From Pseudomonas wenzhouensis (GTDB lineage: Bacteria; Pseudomonadota; Gammaproteobacteria; Pseudomonadales; Pseudomonadaceae), in assembly GCF_021029445.1 (NCBI RefSeq), contig NZ_CP072610.1, positions 1,178,001 through 1,242,000 on the forward strand: 64,000 bases of DNA, given 5' to 3'. Positions 35,730 through 43,878 of this stretch are shown in pieces. Under the pieces are notes generated by a model. The model had not been told where the DNA came from. It was given only the letters and a program-made list of their open reading frames with translations, and ran no database searches. Position numbers and translations under genes: made by a program. Every line of letters starts with the position of its first letter. The first letter of the stretch is position 1.

Positions 35730-35811
35730 TGAGGGGGCGTTTCAATCGCTAAAGTTATCTCCGATCCAAATCCTACAATTATGATCAGCACCTGCGTTTG
35801 AAACTTGCAAG

Positions 35812-35840
35812 GGCGCAGCCTCACAAGGGCAGGCTGCGCC
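35812..35840. terminator. Hairpin between convergent genes
   Basis: GGCGCAGCCT (35812-35821) and AGGCTGCGCC (35831-35840) form a perfect 10-bp stem with a 9-nt loop, located between the end of the split gene (plus) and the end of the umuC fragment (minus). A bidirectional terminator is plausible although T-runs are weak. Confidence 0.65.
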
Positions 35841-35857
35841 GTGTTCGAATGGGAAGG

Positions 35858-36350
35858 CTACTTGGCTTTTGCAACCATTAACTCAGACCAGCGAGTAGTG
35901 TAGGCGGGGGAAAGTAATTCTCTACGCATAGCCCACTCGACTGGCTTGGCGATGCGTCCCGGCTGCAGCGTTCCACGTCCCCAGCGATTGTTGATCGCAT
36001 CTAGGGTGCTCATCAGTCGCTCGGTTTTCACGGGCTGCTCGGGAGCAAACAGATCCGGCGTGTATTCGTTCCTGCGACACAGATCTAACAGCATCACCTG
36101 AGCCTTGGCGTAGCTGAAGCCCTCTCTGAAGACTCGCTGCAATCCAGCCTGGACGGCCTTGATGATCAGCCTGCTGTCATCGGTTGGGTAGGGCAGTTGG
36201 CAGAGGACGCCATTGGCATATTTCGCTTCAGCTGGATTGAACATCCCGGTGCGCAGACTGATCCTCACTTGTCTGCAGAGCGACTCCTGCTTGCGCAGCT
36301 TTTCAGCAGCGCGTGTGGCATAGCTGGTGACGGCCTCCTTATTACCTGTT
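35858..36350 (-). pseudogene. umuC-type Y-family DNA polymerase, C-terminal fragment
   Basis: The minus strand encodes the last ~160 residues of a UmuC-like translesion polymerase: KEAVTSYATRAAEKLRKQES, then LPYPTDDSRLIIKAVQAGLQ and AKAQVMLLDLCRR, with the terminal LSPAYTTRWSELMVAKAK typical of the UmuC C-terminal domain. The catalytic palm and fingers are missing. Upstream the frame dissolves into the end of the WYL gene. It is a remnant left when the defence block joined a chromosomal or plasmid umuC, so it may mark an island boundary. Confidence 0.8.
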
Positions 36351-36371
36351 ATCGGCCTATGGTTGCCGTCT

Positions 36372-37247
36372 TCAGTGGTACAACCACTCCTGCAACTCAT
36401 CCAGGTTCACCACTACAATCTGCTGCGCCGTCGCTTTGGCATGTACCTTGGTCGGATCAATCTGATAACGCTGCAGCACGTATTGCACCAGCGCGCCACG
36501 CGTATCGATCACCAGCCGCCCATCCTGCATGCCGTAGTCGGTCTCGATGATGGCTTGCTGTTCGGGTTTAAGGCGTGAGTCCGGTGCGATGATGACCTGC
36601 ACCTGGCTGCTCCATCCCGGATCTTGATCGCGGGTGTTTTCGGTTTCGTCATCCATCAACTCGGGCTTGCCACGAAAGCGGCTAAGCACGAAGTCGCGGT
36701 AATCCCTGTTCTTCTCGCAATACGCACGCACATGCCAACGCATCCCGGTGTAGATCAGCGTGTGCGGGGCGATCAGCCGGGTTTCGGCATCTGGGGTGGT
36801 GAAAGACACGTACTCACACTCCAGGCGCAAGCCTTCACGGCAGGCGCGCAGAAGAGGGCGCAGCAGTTCCGGTCTCACGGTGCGATCCGGTACTTGCAGC
36901 ACTTCGGTGTGTGCATAAGCCAATGCCAGGCCCTCGATATGCGGGGCCCGGTCATGGTTCTGGTTGAGCAGGTGCAGATAGGCGCTGGCGCTGTCATCGA
37001 TAAACAGCGGGGCAAATTGCTTGCTCGGCACATATCCCTTCAGATGTTTGTCATATGTCAGGTTATGGGGCGCATGCTCGTTGATATAGGTATTGATGTC
37101 TTTCGAGGCTTGCTGGCGGCTGATGCCAAAGCTCTGCATCAGGTGGTTCGTGGTCAAGCGACCCTCCCACCAGACCACGGTTTCGATCAGGCGATAGCGC
37201 AGTGCCAGATCCCAGCGCACCGATTCGATTTCTTGTTTGCGTTTCAT
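36372..37247 (-). CDS. WYL-domain repressor, BrxR/CapW-like
   Basis: This 291-residue protein has the three-part layout of BrxR/CapW regulators: an N-terminal winged helix (RLTTNHLMQSFGISRQQASK), a WYL domain (about 125-210, with LIAPHTLIYTGMRWHVRAYC and DYRDFVLSRFRG) and a C-terminal dimerisation domain. It starts with MKRKQEIESVRWDLALRYRL. BrxR in BREX and CapW in CBASS repress the divergent defence operon and release it on binding an unknown ligand through WYL. Here the gene is divergent from the run starting at 37382, and a perfect palindrome sits 24-41 bp before its start codon, exactly where such an operator should be. This strongly suggests the downstream run is a defence operon. Confidence 0.88.
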   Translation of the reverse strand: MKRKQEIESVRWDLALRYRLIETVVWWEGRLTTNHLMQSFGISRQQASKDINTYINEHAPHNLTYDKHLKGYVPSKQFAPLFIDDSASAYLHLLNQNHDRAPHIEGLALAYAHTEVLQVPDRTVRPELLRPLLRACREGLRLECEYVSFTTPDAETRLIAPHTLIYTGMRWHVRAYCEKNRDYRDFVLSRFRGKPELMDDETENTRDQDPGWSSQVQVIIAPDSRLKPEQQAIIETDYGMQDGRLVIDTRGALVQYVLQRYQIDPTKVHAKATAQQIVVVNLDELQEWLYH

Positions 37248-37270
37248 GGGCTCTCCACCTGCTCGAAAAC

Positions 37271-37288
37271 TTTACCTGTACAGGTAAA
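37271..37288. promoter_or_regulatory. Perfect palindromic operator TTTACCTGTACAGGTAAA
   Basis: An 18-bp perfect palindrome in the divergent intergenic region, 24 bp from the WYL gene start and 94 bp before the plus-strand gene. It is the best candidate site for the WYL repressor. It would cover the promoter of its own gene and probably that of the operon. Confidence 0.75.
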
Positions 37289-37381
37289 CACTCTAGATGC
37301 GTCTTCTTAAGCTACATATCTTGATTGCTACAAGCAAGCCGGCAGAGGCCGGAGCAGGACAAGCAATCAAGGAGAAACACC

Positions 37382-38041
37382 ATGGCACTGATCAATTGTG
37401 GCGAATGCGACCGTATGACCAGCGACCAAGCAGCCGCCTGTCCGCACTGCGGCGCGCCGATTGCCGAGCAACTATTGCCAGCAAGTCAAACGTCACACCA
37501 ACCGGCGAGCCGCACTGTTGGATTCGGGCTAGGCCTGGGTATTTTCCTGGTACCGCTGGTGTTTGCCTGGTTTCTACTGCGTGAAGGGCATAGCGCGGCG
37601 AGCCGGGTGATCGGCTTTGCGTGGTTGGCCTTGTTTATATTCGGCGTGGCAGGGAGTGAGCGCGCCAGTACCGAGTCCTCGGTAAAATCCAGTAGCCAAA
37701 TCCAGCCGGCTAAAGCCGCTGCGCCACTGATTGAAGTGAGTGCACAGCAATTAGCCCAGGCCTACGACCGCAACACCGTCGCGGCCGATCAGCAATTCAA
37801 AGGCAAGCGCTTCAAAGTCACTGGCACCGTGGACTCGATCAATACCGATATGTTCGGTAACCCCTACATCACCCTGCGCGGTGGGGTAAATCAGTTTATG
37901 GAGCCGCAGTTCGAGCTGAAAAAGTCGTATGCCAACTATGCCGCCACGTTGCATCGCGGTATGCGCATCAGCCTGATCTGCACCGGCGGTGGCGATATCG
38001 CCAAAATTCCCATGTCGCAGAACTGCGTTCCAGACGCGTGA
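37382..38041 (+). CDS. Zinc-ribbon membrane protein with OB-fold domain
   Basis: This 219-residue protein starts at ATG 37382 behind AAGGAG. The N-terminus is a zinc ribbon (CGECDRMTSDQAAACPHCGA). Two hydrophobic segments follow (TVGFGLGLGIFLVPLVFAWF and VIGFAWLALFIFGVAG), likely membrane helices. The C-terminal ~100 residues form an OB-fold of the tRNA_anti-like type (LAQAYDRNTVAADQQFKGKR, then FKVTGTVDSINTDMFGNPYI and LICTGGGD). This fusion is widespread in bacteria and its role is unknown. As the first plus-strand gene behind the WYL operator it may be a membrane sensor, or an unrelated passenger. A hairpin follows its stop. Confidence 0.8.
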   Translation: MALINCGECDRMTSDQAAACPHCGAPIAEQLLPASQTSHQPASRTVGFGLGLGIFLVPLVFAWFLLREGHSAASRVIGFAWLALFIFGVAGSERASTESSVKSSSQIQPAKAAAPLIEVSAQQLAQAYDRNTVAADQQFKGKRFKVTGTVDSINTDMFGNPYITLRGGVNQFMEPQFELKKSYANYAATLHRGMRISLICTGGGDIAKIPMSQNCVPDA

Positions 38042-38052
38042 TAGACGAAAAC

Positions 38053-38080
38053 GCCGCGCATGGCTTTACCCATGCGCGGC
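38053..38080 (+). terminator. Perfect 11-bp hairpin after the Zn-ribbon gene
   Basis: GCCGCGCATGG (38053-38063) and CCATGCGCGGC (38070-38080), loop CTTTAC. No T-run follows. It could attenuate transcription into the membrane-protein genes. Confidence 0.6.
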
Positions 38081-38253
38081 CAATGGATAAGGTGACCGGC
38101 GCCGCAAAACGATTCAGGGATGGTACGCCAGCTGCAAATGGACTTGTCTCCAGTCACCTCGCTCCCCAGTCCTTCGAACCCAGCATTTTCGGCGCTTCAA
38201 CTGAAGAATTTCCCAGCTGAAGCGCAGCAGTATTGAGCGGATAGAGGCTAAAC

Positions 38254-39132
38254 ATGAACAAGATCGAATTCGGCACACGCACATTTGTGCCGGCCTTAGC
38301 GGCCATGCTGTTGGCGGTGGTTATTTCCTGGACAGGGGTGCTTGACAGGTCTTCCGGTAAGTATGTTGATGAGGCACTGGTGCAAGCCTTTTCAACCTAT
38401 GCCGTCGCCCGTGGCATTAACGGGGTGGTTTCCGTACTGCAAAGCGTATCGGTTGGGGGAAGTCTCGGTGTTGCATTTAATGTTTCTCCGGGGGAAGTAC
38501 TCGACCCAATCAATGATCTGGTCGAACGTTTTGCCGCCATCATGGAGCTTTCTATTGGCTCACTGCTGATCCAGAAGCTGCTGATTGCCATCACCTCAAG
38601 TGCGTTCTTCAACATTCTGCTAACGGCCAGCGTGGCGGCTTTTGCCCTTGTTGCGCTGCTGAATGTCACCCCTGCAGTCGGGCCCTTGTTTCGTACGGTC
38701 TTAACCTTGGTTTTTCTACGTTTTGCCATCGTGCTGGCCATCCTGGCCAATAGCTGGGTTGATATTGTTTTCCTGCGTGAAGGCATCGATCAGCGCGCAG
38801 AGGCTGTGGGCAGTGTTTCCGAGGACGTTTCTGCGCGCGTAGCCGAAACACCTACTGCCACTAACCCTGCAGAAGAAGAGCAGGGCATGTTTGACTCGTT
38901 TAAAAATGGCTTCAGTGCACTGGCAGAAAAGACCCAAGGGATGATGTTGCAACTCGACGCCAGCGCAGCCAAAGAGGAACTGGATAACGCAGTCCCCAAT
39001 ATGGTCGACCTGATGGCCGTCTTTATCCTCAAAACCATCCTATTGCCGCTGCTTTTCCTCTACGGATTGAAGCGTGTTTTTGCGCTGCTGTGGGGATGGC
39101 GTGATGCCGAGCTGAAAGCAGTCACAGCCTAG
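38254..39132 (+). CDS. Multi-span membrane protein, unknown
   Basis: This 292-residue protein starts with an N-terminal membrane helix (FVPALAAMLLAVVISWTGVL) and has central hydrophobic helices (IQKLLIAITSSAFFNILLTA, SVAAFALVALLNV and a segment around FRTVLTLVFLRFAIVLAILA). A charged loop (about 190-240, including AEKTQGMMLQLDASAAKEEL) and a last membrane helix (ILKTILLPLLFLYGLKRVFA) complete it. No catalytic motif is visible. It is 11 bp from the next membrane-protein gene, so the two are co-expressed and may form one complex. Confidence 0.75.
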   Translation: MNKIEFGTRTFVPALAAMLLAVVISWTGVLDRSSGKYVDEALVQAFSTYAVARGINGVVSVLQSVSVGGSLGVAFNVSPGEVLDPINDLVERFAAIMELSIGSLLIQKLLIAITSSAFFNILLTASVAAFALVALLNVTPAVGPLFRTVLTLVFLRFAIVLAILANSWVDIVFLREGIDQRAEAVGSVSEDVSARVAETPTATNPAEEEQGMFDSFKNGFSALAEKTQGMMLQLDASAAKEELDNAVPNMVDLMAVFILKTILLPLLFLYGLKRVFALLWGWRDAELKAVTA

Positions 39133-39143
39133 GAGATAACACG

Positions 39144-39644
39144 ATGCAGTGGCCGCAAATTGAATATGCCTGGGTCTGGATTCTGGTCGCGTTGGTGGTG
39201 GTCTACGCGCTTGGCCTTTGGCTGGGCGCCAAGGGCAGGGTGGTGGTTTACCGCAACTACTACGACGTCATGCTGGTAGCGGGGCTCTACATATTGCCAG
39301 TGCTGATGACACCGGCGTTTATCCTGCTGGGCGGCAAGGAGGCTCTTAATGAGCTGACGGCTGGCTTGTTTATTGTGCTGCTGGTGCTGGAGGGGGGGCT
39401 GCTGGCGTTTGTTCTGCTGCGTACCGTTGCGGATAATCTCAATCCGCTAAAAGCCCTGCTGGCGCTGTACGTAAAAATTCCCACAGCGCTGTTTTTCTCC
39501 TTCAACCTGTTGGAGTCATTCACAGCCAAAACGGGCCGCGCTAGGCGTCAATCGATTTTCTGGACGCTGTTTATGATCCCGGTGATCCATGCGTTAGTGC
39601 ATGACAAAAAGACCGGCAAACTACCTTCCCGCTTTAGCCGCTAG
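39144..39644 (+). CDS. Small multi-span membrane protein, unknown
   Basis: This 166-residue protein has about four hydrophobic helices: YAWVWILVALVVVYALGLWL, VMLVAGLYILPVLMTPAFIL, LTAGLFIVLLVLEGGLLAFV and a weaker one near residue 115 (LLALYVKIPTALFFSFNLLE). The C-terminus is basic. ATG 39144 has GGAGATAAC upstream. Likely partner of the 292-residue membrane protein. No family recognised. Confidence 0.75.
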   Translation: MQWPQIEYAWVWILVALVVVYALGLWLGAKGRVVVYRNYYDVMLVAGLYILPVLMTPAFILLGGKEALNELTAGLFIVLLVLEGGLLAFVLLRTVADNLNPLKALLALYVKIPTALFFSFNLLESFTAKTGRARRQSIFWTLFMIPVIHALVHDKKTGKLPSRFSR

Positions 39645-39761
39645 CAACGCTTGGCTAGAGCACTTTGAGCCCCCCATCGAATACGTCACGGCCTTCTTCA
39701 AACTGGATCGGGAAGAGAATTACAGGCGGAAGTGGGCGTTTTTCACCAAGGAGCACACTGC

Positions 39762-40898
39762 ATGAACCTATGGATCAAAGGCTTCGCTCTCAGCGTACTG
39801 TCCGCCTCGTTGCTGGCATGTGGCCCACAGCCACTAAGTGAAGAAGAAAAGGCGCTGGTGTCGGCACTGAAAACCGAGCAGCAGAGGGTTACTCAGGATA
39901 TCACCAATGCTGAAGCCAAATCAGACCAGTACTCTGGTGGTCTACTCAAGGGCTTGATCGACATGCGCCTTGAGGTACTACGTACCAACAAGGCATTAAT
40001 TGACCAGCGCATTCACGCCATCGAGGCACGTGCTCCGGTAACCCTACAGGTAATCAACTACGCACCCGATACGGCACTGGTCACCGAGCTGGAGCAGAAT
40101 ATTGCTAATGCCAACGAAGAACTCAAAGCCGCTCGAGCCGAGGCAAGCCTCTACAGCGGCGGTCTGATTCAGGCCCTCAAGCTATCGGCGGTTGCCACCC
40201 AGGAGCAGACGCTAGCGATGCTCAATCAGCGCTTGCTGGTTGCCCGTTATGGTCTGGCAGCACCGCAGAACTCAAAAGTGGATGGGGCTGCCACCCCGGT
40301 CGTCGCCTCCGCCAGTACCCCAGTGGAAGCCAATGCCACCTTGCCGGCTGGCGAAGGCCCGTTCGGGCTGCAGATGGGATTGGGCCGGGATATTGTCGAG
40401 AAGATGACAGGTAAAACCCTAACGCAAATTCCCGGAGAGCCAAATCGCTACCGAGTCGACACCCTGCCAAAAACACACAATGAATTCGAAAGCTACGTGC
40501 TGAAGTTTTCTTCAGCTCATGGCCTGTGCTCGATCATGGCGATCGGTCGTGACATCAGCGCGGATAGCTTCGGCATTGCCGTGAAGAGCCGATTTAGTGA
40601 GCTGGAGGAAGGGTTGTCCAGCCTTTATGGTCGACCAGAAAAGACCGACTTGCTAATCCCTGGCAGCATTTGGAAAGACCCGGTCGACTGGATGATGGCC
40701 ATTCGCAAAGAGGAACGTATCTTGGCCTCCTCTTGGGAATCCTCTGTATCAGCTCCGCTGAAGAATGATCTCAAGCAAATCTTTCTCATGGCCAATGCAA
40801 CCAGTACCGACAAAGGCTATTTGAAGCTTGAGTATGCGTTCAGCAATTACGAGCTCTGTGACCAAGAGATCAAGCAGAAGAAAAGTGACGCGCTATGA
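39762..40898 (+). CDS. Predicted lipoprotein, unknown
   Basis: This 378-residue protein starts at ATG 39762 after AAGGAG. It has a lipoprotein signal (LWIKGFALSVLSASLLACGP) with lipobox LLAC, so it should be anchored in the membrane on the periplasmic side. Residues about 30-175 contain two similar helical repeats (DITNAEAKSDQYSGGLLKGL and NANEELKAARAEASLYSGGL), both with YSGGL, suggesting an internal duplication with coiled-coil arms. The C-terminal half (GPFGLQMGLGRDIVEKMTGK) is a small alpha-beta domain. The third membrane or envelope gene in a row, before the helicase gene. Confidence 0.78.
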   Translation: MNLWIKGFALSVLSASLLACGPQPLSEEEKALVSALKTEQQRVTQDITNAEAKSDQYSGGLLKGLIDMRLEVLRTNKALIDQRIHAIEARAPVTLQVINYAPDTALVTELEQNIANANEELKAARAEASLYSGGLIQALKLSAVATQEQTLAMLNQRLLVARYGLAAPQNSKVDGAATPVVASASTPVEANATLPAGEGPFGLQMGLGRDIVEKMTGKTLTQIPGEPNRYRVDTLPKTHNEFESYVLKFSSAHGLCSIMAIGRDISADSFGIAVKSRFSELEEGLSSLYGRPEKTDLLIPGSIWKDPVDWMMAIRKEERILASSWESSVSAPLKNDLKQIFLMANATSTDKGYLKLEYAFSNYELCDQEIKQKKSDAL

Positions 40899-40976
40899 CC
40901 GCCTTATGGATAACAAGCAAATCCTCAACCCCAACCCCTATAAGCCGCGCGGGCATTCTTTTGCCAGGGATCAATA

Positions 40977-43871
40977 ATGACAGGCATGAAAAAGCAGCAT
41001 AGTGACGAATATCTGTACAAGGTTGCACATGAAGAACTGGAGGTGCTCGAGGGCATTATCGATTATGCCGAACGCATGATTCGTGAAGGAGATCTCTCTT
41101 ATCGTGACCTCAAGCGTAACGCCTATGGCAAGGCCCTGGTCATCAGGCGGGGAATTGGTGGAGTTGCCACATACCGGTTGGGCATGCATTCGTTGGTATA
41201 TCCGAAGGCAAGTTCCGGCTATGCCACCCCTCACTCACCTATTGGTCGGCTGCTGGCTGTGGCTGGAATGGGATTTGAGGGCTGTTCACTGGCCTGGGGA
41301 GACTATGAGGTGGAGGAGGAGCGACAGTTCCGCCGCCATAGTTTTGAAGAACTGGAACAGCATGCTCGCAACTTTCTGGCAATGGGGGTCGAGAATGCCA
41401 GTGGGCAGGGAAAGGTAGTGGATCTGAGAGCCTTTGTTGGCAAAGTTATAGCAAAAGCGCAGCAGTTGCGCGCCTTCAAAGGCACCCCCATGACTGGCAT
41501 GCCTAGCGAAGCTATTGAGGGCCAGAAGTTGGAGGCCACACCAGCGCGGGATGAAGTGACGATCTCGGTTGAACCTCCCTCGGTTTTCGATAAGTTGCCA
41601 GTTTTGAAAATTGTTGATGATGAAGAAAACGAGGTGGTGCACCCGCTCGACCTCGATGACCTTGAAGAAGAGCCGGACACAGAAGCCTCTGAGCGCATGA
41701 GCTTGGACGAACACTTCTTTCTGAACCGCACGCGCAATCAAGACAAAATCATTTCTCGCTCCCCGGTCGGGCCCATGTGGGTGGAAGGTATTGCCGGTTC
41801 AGGTAAAACTTCTGCTGCGCTCGGACGCACCAAGATGCTCTGCGACTTTAACTCGAATGATGTCTCGGATCGGGCGACATTTCGGACCATTCTGGGTGAC
41901 GACTTCGATTACTGGGAGGGCAAATTCGCCGGCAAGTTCTCCCAGGAAGGGAGTGTTGGCTTCGTACGTACGGCCGAGCTGATTCAATACCTCAAAGAGA
42001 CTTGCAGCAAACTGGGTATGCCCAGCTTGCCTGTGCAGGAATATCACGAGTTGCGTTCCAGACTGCGCAACTATCGTCAACTGGAAACCTCTGGAGACGC
42101 AGGCAAACGCTTCAAACATAGCAGTGTCGAAGGCCCTGCCCCGATCTCCACGCTTGCGTGGCTCAATGCTGCACGTTTGGCTGTAGCACGAGTGATTGCT
42201 GCCAACTTTCGGGAACAGTTAGCTTACCTGGACAGTGAGCCTGGGCAACGATTTACGGCTCATCAACGCGCTTTGTTGGCCATAGCCAACAAAGCGCTTT
42301 CCTCCAGCGTGAATGAGTTTATCCAACAGCTGATGTTGCCCGTTTCTACAGAGCGGGTTCTGCATGGTCTTGCCGCCAACTTGATTGAGACGAGTCAGGC
42401 ATTGGCCCAGCGTATCCTCGGTCCGGATACGCTGAGCATCCATTTGGCCGGCCACGTTGTGTACGGCAACGGCAACCCGGAACTGGCCAAACGCTTGGCC
42501 GAATTGCCGGTCGACCTCTTTGTGTCACCGGAACGGGCGCTGATTCTGTACCGAGAGGACACGTCCAGCACGGGGACTGGGCAAAAGGTGCAGCTGTGCT
42601 CATCCAGTGGGCGTTATCAGTTCCTGTCACCAGCTAAGCAACCGCTATCATTTGAGGCAGCATTGAACGCTTCACGGGCGGGCGAGGATGTCCGTGTGTT
42701 GCTGCCATCTATCACGGGAGGGCAGAGCTTTGAGGTCAGGTTCCTGGCCGTTAGTGAGCTGTTCATTTCCCTGGGGCGTCCCCAGTCCTTGCTGTATCTC
42801 GAAGATGGCGCCCTGAAATGGCTTAAGATTGTTCGAGCTGTTGGTAGCCTTGCTCTTCCGGGCGAGGACAAGCAGTCACAGCTGACGGTGCGTAAGATTT
42901 TCCTCAAATCGGCATTGGACCATTTTGTTAAACCATTAAAAGGTTTTGCTGGGCTTTATTCCCGGGCATTACATAATCACGCTGACGCCTTCCCCAGCGC
43001 ACAAGCCGTGCAGCAGGTATTGCAGCGTATTGAAGACCAGCGTTTGAACGATGCAGACATCGATCTTTTGCTGTGTCTGGCCCACGATCTGAGTTTCGGC
43101 GTAACGGCCAAAGTACATCCTAGCTTGCGCGAGCCGGCTTATTATCAGAGCGTATTCGTCGACGAAGTCCAAGACTTCACCGAGCAGCAGATCTATCTGA
43201 TGAATTGCCAGGCAGATCCCAGCTATAGCGCTATTACCGTAGTTGGGGATCGTTCGCAGCAGCTTTTGCGCAATGAGGAAATGCACATCGACGCATGCTT
43301 CCCAATCGGCACGCGCCCAGAATTTGTGAGCCTAGACGAGAATCTAAGGCAGAAAGGACAGCCGGAGCTGGCCAGCTTCAGTGCGATGTTACGCAAACTG
43401 TTCGAGCACGGAGCCGCCCCGGATGTACAGAAGTTGAATGCTGCGTTGCTGCATGATCAGCAGAGCCCGCAAGGCGCATTTACCCTGCGCGGGTTTTCCG
43501 GACGGGATGAGGAGTTCAGATACCTGTGCAGTTTGATTGCCGATATTCCTGAGAACCAGACAGTTGCTGTTGTCCTGCCCGACCAAGAAACAGCCCAAGA
43601 GCTGCATGCATATTGCGAACAGGAATTGGAAGGCAGCTTCCGCAAGATGAGTATGTCCGAGCATATCGACCTGTCTAAGAAGTACCTTGTGCACTTCACA
43701 TCGGTGCTGCATGTGAAGGGGCTGGAGTTCGATATTGTGCTACTGCCTATGATCGAGAAGTACGACCTTAGCCAGCCAGTGTTCAGAAACCGGCTGTACG
43801 TTGGGTGCTCTAGGGCCAGGCAGCGGCTGGTAATGAGCCGATTGAGTAAGCGAATTGATGCCAGGGATTGA
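40977..43871 (+). CDS. UvrD-like SF1 helicase with extra N-terminal domain
   Basis: This 964-residue protein has SF1A helicase motifs: Walker A WVEGIAGSGKTSAALGR (about residue 270), motif II QSVFVDEVQDFTEQQIYLMN (about 725), motif III TVVGDRSQQL, motif IV DENLRQKGQPELA, motif V TSVLHVKGLEFDIVLLP and motif VI YVGCSRARQRLVMSR. The ~250 residues before Walker A are an unrecognised domain (YLYKVAHEELEVLEGIIDYA, then an acidic linker LDDLEEEPDTEASERM). It probably unwinds or translocates on DNA. The stop lies 7 bp before the DUF262 gene, so the two are coupled. Helicase plus DUF262/HNH is a plausible ATP-dependent restriction pair. Confidence 0.88.
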   Translation: MTGMKKQHSDEYLYKVAHEELEVLEGIIDYAERMIREGDLSYRDLKRNAYGKALVIRRGIGGVATYRLGMHSLVYPKASSGYATPHSPIGRLLAVAGMGFEGCSLAWGDYEVEEERQFRRHSFEELEQHARNFLAMGVENASGQGKVVDLRAFVGKVIAKAQQLRAFKGTPMTGMPSEAIEGQKLEATPARDEVTISVEPPSVFDKLPVLKIVDDEENEVVHPLDLDDLEEEPDTEASERMSLDEHFFLNRTRNQDKIISRSPVGPMWVEGIAGSGKTSAALGRTKMLCDFNSNDVSDRATFRTILGDDFDYWEGKFAGKFSQEGSVGFVRTAELIQYLKETCSKLGMPSLPVQEYHELRSRLRNYRQLETSGDAGKRFKHSSVEGPAPISTLAWLNAARLAVARVIAANFREQLAYLDSEPGQRFTAHQRALLAIANKALSSSVNEFIQQLMLPVSTERVLHGLAANLIETSQALAQRILGPDTLSIHLAGHVVYGNGNPELAKRLAELPVDLFVSPERALILYREDTSSTGTGQKVQLCSSSGRYQFLSPAKQPLSFEAALNASRAGEDVRVLLPSITGGQSFEVRFLAVSELFISLGRPQSLLYLEDGALKWLKIVRAVGSLALPGEDKQSQLTVRKIFLKSALDHFVKPLKGFAGLYSRALHNHADAFPSAQAVQQVLQRIEDQRLNDADIDLLLCLAHDLSFGVTAKVHPSLREPAYYQSVFVDEVQDFTEQQIYLMNCQADPSYSAITVVGDRSQQLLRNEEMHIDACFPIGTRPEFVSLDENLRQKGQPELASFSAMLRKLFEHGAAPDVQKLNAALLHDQQSPQGAFTLRGFSGRDEEFRYLCSLIADIPENQTVAVVLPDQETAQELHAYCEQELEGSFRKMSMSEHIDLSKKYLVHFTSVLHVKGLEFDIVLLPMIEKYDLSQPVFRNRLYVGCSRARQRLVMSRLSKRIDARD

Positions 43872-43878
43872 CTAAACA

